This document shows, in pieces, positions 6,566 to 8,192 of a stretch of 8,192 bases of DNA (positions within the stretch are counted from its first letter, which is position 1; each line of letters starts with the position of its first letter). The notes below the pieces were generated by a model. It saw nothing but the letters and a program-made list of their open reading frames with translations. It made no database searches and had not been told where the DNA came from. The stretch covers positions 1-8,192 of the forward strand of contig CAZNNL010000071.1 in assembly GCA_964574395.1 (NCBI GenBank), read 5' to 3'. Position numbers and translations under genes: made by a program. The stretch is from JAXGQD01 sp964574395. Its GTDB lineage: Bacteria > Bacillota > Clostridia > Saccharofermentanales > Fastidiosipilaceae.

Positions 6566-6982
6566 TCAACGGGTGCTATTTTTCTGTGAACAGTGCTTGC
6601 AAACGCCTTTAAGCAACAGTTCTTCTGACTGAATTTGAAATCCTTCGAGATTGAGGTTTCGACCGCAATGTGCAAAGGAAAAGTCGTAGATTATGCCACA
6701 CTGAATGCAAACAAAATGACCATGTTGATCCAAAATCGCATCGTAGCGAGTCGTCGTGTTCAAGCTCATTAACGTCTTAACAAGCCCTTTTTCACTTAAT
6801 AGATTCAAAGTATTATAGACCGTTGCTTTGGATAAAGTCGGCACCTCTTGGTGTAGTGCCTGATGTACTTCTTCAGCTGTTGGATGTGCCTTTTGCTTCA
6901 TGAGGTATTCCAAAATTTTCACTCTTTGAAACGATGCATTGATGCCAGACGTTTCCAGCCTATCGACAATCGCTTTGTACAT
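6566..6982 (-). CDS. perR: Fur-family peroxide-sensing repressor PerR
   Basis: DNA-binding repressor of 138 residues with an N-terminal winged helix (about 1-80) and a C-terminal metal-binding dimerisation domain. Structural zinc ligands are C92/C95 (CIQC) and C128/C131 (CKHC). The regulatory metal site matches Bacillus PerR: H33 (AHPTAEE), D81 (TRYD), H87 and H89 (QHGH), and D100 (IYDF). Asp at the last position is the PerR state; Fur normally has Glu there. This supports PerR over Fur or Zur. In PerR, iron-catalysed oxidation of the His ligands by peroxide releases DNA. ATG 6982 has AGGAGG eight bases upstream; the frame start at 7012 has no such site. It is followed by the peroxiredoxin in one operon and likely represses itself through the AT-rich dyad at its promoter. 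Confidence 0.92.
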   Translation of the reverse strand: MYKAIVDRLETSGINASFQRVKILEYLMKQKAHPTAEEVHQALHQEVPTLSKATVYNTLNLLSEKGLVKTLMSLNTTTRYDAILDQHGHFVCIQCGIIYDFSFAHCGRNLNLEGFQIQSEELLLKGVCKHCSQKNSTR

Positions 6983-7020
6983 GTATCGAGCCTCCTTTCC
7001 TTGAGATTTCATTTATCTGT

Positions 7021-7049
7021 TTATTATAATATCCTAATATATATAATAA
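7021..7049. promoter_or_regulatory. Candidate PerR operator: AT-rich inverted repeat over the promoter
   Basis: TTATTATA (7021-7028) and TATAATAA (7042-7049) are perfect 8-bp inverted arms 13 bases apart, covering the -10 and spacer. A perfect ATTATAA half of the Bacillus Per box is present on the minus strand, but the other half is poor. Autoregulation is inferred. Confidence 0.5.
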
Positions 7050-7054
7050 GTCAA
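7026..7054 (-). promoter_or_regulatory. Promoter of the perR-peroxiredoxin operon
   Basis: On the minus strand TTGACT (7049-7054), a 17-base spacer and TATTAT (7026-7031) form a good vegetative promoter about 45 bases before the perR start. Confidence 0.75.
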
Positions 7055-7102
7055 TAGTTAGAATGATTCTTAAATAAGAACAAATGTGAAGGGGATATTA
7101 AG

Positions 7103-7136
7103 GCAAAAGAAAGCCCACTGCATAACACAATGGGCT
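7103..7136 (-). terminator. Probable terminator of the ferritin-like gene
   Basis: On the minus strand AGCCCATTG and CAGTGGGCT pair over nine positions (one G-U) around a seven-base loop, followed by TTCTTTTG. It lies about 95 bases after the ferritin-like stop codon and just upstream of the perR promoter. Confidence 0.75.
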
Positions 7137-7230
7137 GATAGGTTTTTACTTCACCAGCTTATTATTCAGCTATTGCTTTCTACCCTCATTTATTTCTGCT
7201 CGTTTTCGCGTACACAAGAAAAGCAGAAAA

Positions 7231-7656
7231 TTACTCGCCTTTAAACAAAGAGTCGATTACTTCGATGTGGTAAAGTTCTTCTTTTAGTATGAACTCAAAA
7301 AACTCTTTCTCGGACTGATTATCACTTTTCTCAATTAGTTCTTTGTAAAGTCTCACGCTATCGGTTTCAGCTTTATGTGCCAGACGATATAACTCTTCGT
7401 GATCATCATCTGAAGGAATATATTCATACTCCTTGAGGTAATCAAATACATTTTCACGTGGCTCTATTGCTTCCATGTGTTTGGCATCTCCTGCGTAAGC
7501 TCCACGGATACTAATCAGTCGTGCATGCTCGCGCTCATCGTCAGCCAGTCTTTCAATTAAGGCCTTAAGAGAAGCATTTTCAATTTTTTCTGCTAATTCA
7601 CGATAGAACTTTTCACCATCTAATTCCATTTGTTTGGCAAAATCATATGATTTCAT
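7231..7656 (-). CDS. Rubrerythrin/ferritin-like diiron protein without a rubredoxin domain
   Basis: Four-helix bundle protein of 141 residues, probably cytoplasmic. Diiron ligand candidates come in the usual order: E11 in helix A (MELDGEKFY), E41xxH44 in helix B (DEREHARL), E97 in helix C (AHKAETDSVRLY), and E127xxH130 in helix D (KEELYHIEV). This is the rubrerythrin-type ferritin-like domain; the C-terminal rubredoxin CxxC domain of classical rubrerythrin is absent and there are no cysteines at all. Such proteins are associated with peroxide reduction or iron handling in anaerobes, but the activity here is not shown. ATG 7656 has GGAGG seven bases upstream. It has its own promoter region and terminator, upstream of perR on the same strand, so shared oxidative-stress regulation is plausible. 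Confidence 0.87.
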   Translation of the reverse strand: MKSYDFAKQMELDGEKFYRELAEKIENASLKALIERLADDEREHARLISIRGAYAGDAKHMEAIEPRENVFDYLKEYEYIPSDDDHEELYRLAHKAETDSVRLYKELIEKSDNQSEKEFFEFILKEELYHIEVIDSLFKGE

Positions 7657-7750
7657 TTTTTATCCTCCGTTGTTGCCTTATATTCTCATTTCGATCGAGT
7701 TAATCTTAGATTCGACGATTCTACATTCAACTCGCTTCACTCAAGTATAT

Positions 7751-7781
7751 ATTATAGATAGGTTTTGGTCACTTCACACAA
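7751..7781 (-). promoter_or_regulatory. Possible promoter of the ferritin-like gene
   Basis: A perfect TATAAT on the minus strand (7751-7756) has only a weak TTGTGT 19 bases further upstream (7776-7781). CTATAAT overlapping it matches six of seven bases of a Per-box half. It would give a leader of nearly 90 bases. Confidence 0.4.
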
Positions 7782-7818
7782 GTATCCGCCATTGATCTGT
7801 TATCCCTGGTTCATGCAA

Positions 7819-7948
7819 TGGACAAATAGTGCGACTCCCGTAAGATTCAGTTTACGTAAGTCGACTCTTTTGGCCATAGACAGCCAAAAGTGGACAAATA
7901 GTGCGACTCCCGTAAGATTCAGTTTACGTAAGTCGACTTTTTTGGCCA
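7819..7948. repeat. Two 58-bp palindromic direct repeats
   Basis: Copies at 7819-7876 and 7891-7948 differ at one base and are 72 bases apart from start to start. Each is itself an imperfect palindrome. The outer arms are TGGACAAA and TTTGGCCA (7 of 8 complementary), the middle arms CGACT and AGTCG, and the inner arms CGTAA and TTACG around the loop GATTCAGT. The 14-base linker adds GCCAAAAG, which pairs with CTTTTGGC at the end of copy 1 (7867-7874 with 7883-7890). This resembles a REP- or MITE-like structured repeat. It carries no supported gene. The 432 bases from 7657 to 8088 hold this repeat, the 17-bp repeat and two promoters, and nothing else was found. Confidence 0.9.
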
Positions 7949-8014
7949 CACAGAAATCCCAACCACGCAGAAATCCCAACCACGCATAAATCCCAACCAC
8001 ACACAAGCACCAAC
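7947..8014. repeat. 17-bp C/A-rich tandem repeat, three copies plus a decayed fourth
   Basis: Units at 7947-7963, 7964-7980 and 7981-7997 read CAC[AG]CA[GT]AAATCCCAAC and differ at one or two positions. A fourth unit (7998-8014) is degenerate. They lie just upstream of the promoter for the last gene. The plus strand here is almost free of G. They may be protein-binding sites or slippage products. Confidence 0.85.
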
Positions 8015-8020
8015 ACCCAC

Positions 8021-8052
8021 TTAACATTCCCCTAACATCTCTTCTCTATAAT
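8021..8052 (+). promoter_or_regulatory. Promoter with Pho-box-like direct repeat
   Basis: A perfect -10 TATAAT (8047-8052) lacks a normally spaced -35. Instead TTAACA (8021-8026) and CTAACA (8032-8037) are 11 bases apart and end about ten bases before the -10. This resembles PhoP/PhoB boxes (TTAACA-type hexamers at 11-bp period). The regulator is inferred. Confidence 0.5.
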
Positions 8053-8088
8053 ATTAGACAAGTATTCAGATTAAACCGAGGTGGATTG

Positions 8089-8192
8089 ATGCGCATTTCT
8101 TTGTTAAATGAACAAGGTGTCTTAAAAGATAAACAAAGCATGAAGCTCTTGTCGCCGTTTTTCGAGGCACAAGAGATTGAAGAAGATTTGCG
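8089..8192 (+). CDS. Unrecognised protein, N-terminal fragment
   Basis: An open frame starts at ATG 8089 and continues past the window edge; 34 complete codons are visible. GAGGTGG (8078-8084) provides a ribosome site, with seven bases between GAGG and the ATG. A TATAAT promoter lies about 37 bases upstream, so this is very likely a real gene and the first of its transcript. The visible residues (MRISLLNEQGVLKDK...) are hydrophilic with no signal peptide or membrane helix. I do not recognise the family. It is divergent from the ferritin-like gene. The Pho-box-like promoter hints at phosphate control, but the fragment gives no support for a function. Confidence 0.7.
   Translation, partial: MRISLLNEQGVLKDKQSMKLLSPFFEAQEIEEDL

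Noticed and set aside
7765..8027. Overlapping small frames on both strands across the 58-bp and 17-bp repeats
   Set aside because: Their peptides simply repeat the DNA repeats, and neither has a convincing ribosome site.

Overview
The window looks like chromosomal DNA of a low-to-moderate GC Gram-positive anaerobe or facultative anaerobe (Bacillota, probably a clostridial lineage). The reasons are strong GGAGG ribosome-binding sites, a TTG start, a zinc-ribbon L28, a PerR with Bacillus-type ligands, and gene order typical of Gram-positive extracellular electron transfer loci. Species cannot be named from the sequence. A run of exactly 100 Ns inside a tandem repeat shows this is a draft assembly.

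Region 1 (1-4805, + strand) is a tightly packed five-gene operon: a type II NADH dehydrogenase fused to a DoxX-like membrane domain (5' end cut off by the window), a polyprenyl diphosphate synthase, a UbiA/MenA prenyltransferase, a NusG-domain-II membrane protein and a Gx-transporter-family membrane protein. This matches the flavin-based extracellular electron transfer genes ndh2, dmkB, dmkA, eetA and eetB described in Listeria monocytogenes. NADH electrons would pass to a dedicated demethylmenaquinone pool made by DmkA and DmkB, then outward through EetA/EetB and flavinylated carriers. pplA, fmnB/apbE and flavin uptake genes are not in the window. The most unusual feature is an Ala/Ser/Thr/Val-rich repeat inserted in the first outer loop of the DoxX part of Ndh2. 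It carries five copies of D-x-x-S-S-A-[S/T], which resembles the ApbE flavinylation target motif.

Region 2 (4806-5432) is non-coding and lies between convergent genes. It holds a 102-bp tandem repeat with internal dyads, interrupted by the assembly gap, and then the terminator of rpmB.

Region 3 (5433-7656, - strand) holds rpmB with its own promoter, a perR-peroxiredoxin operon with a promoter and AT-rich dyad, and a rubrerythrin/ferritin-like diiron protein. The last three genes form a peroxide and iron defence group next to the electron transfer operon.

Region 4 (7657-8088) is a divergent intergenic region with two 58-bp palindromic direct repeats, a 17-bp C/A-rich tandem repeat, and a promoter with an 11-bp-spaced TAACA pair resembling a Pho box. 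It precedes the first 34 codons of an unrecognised + strand gene that runs off the window.
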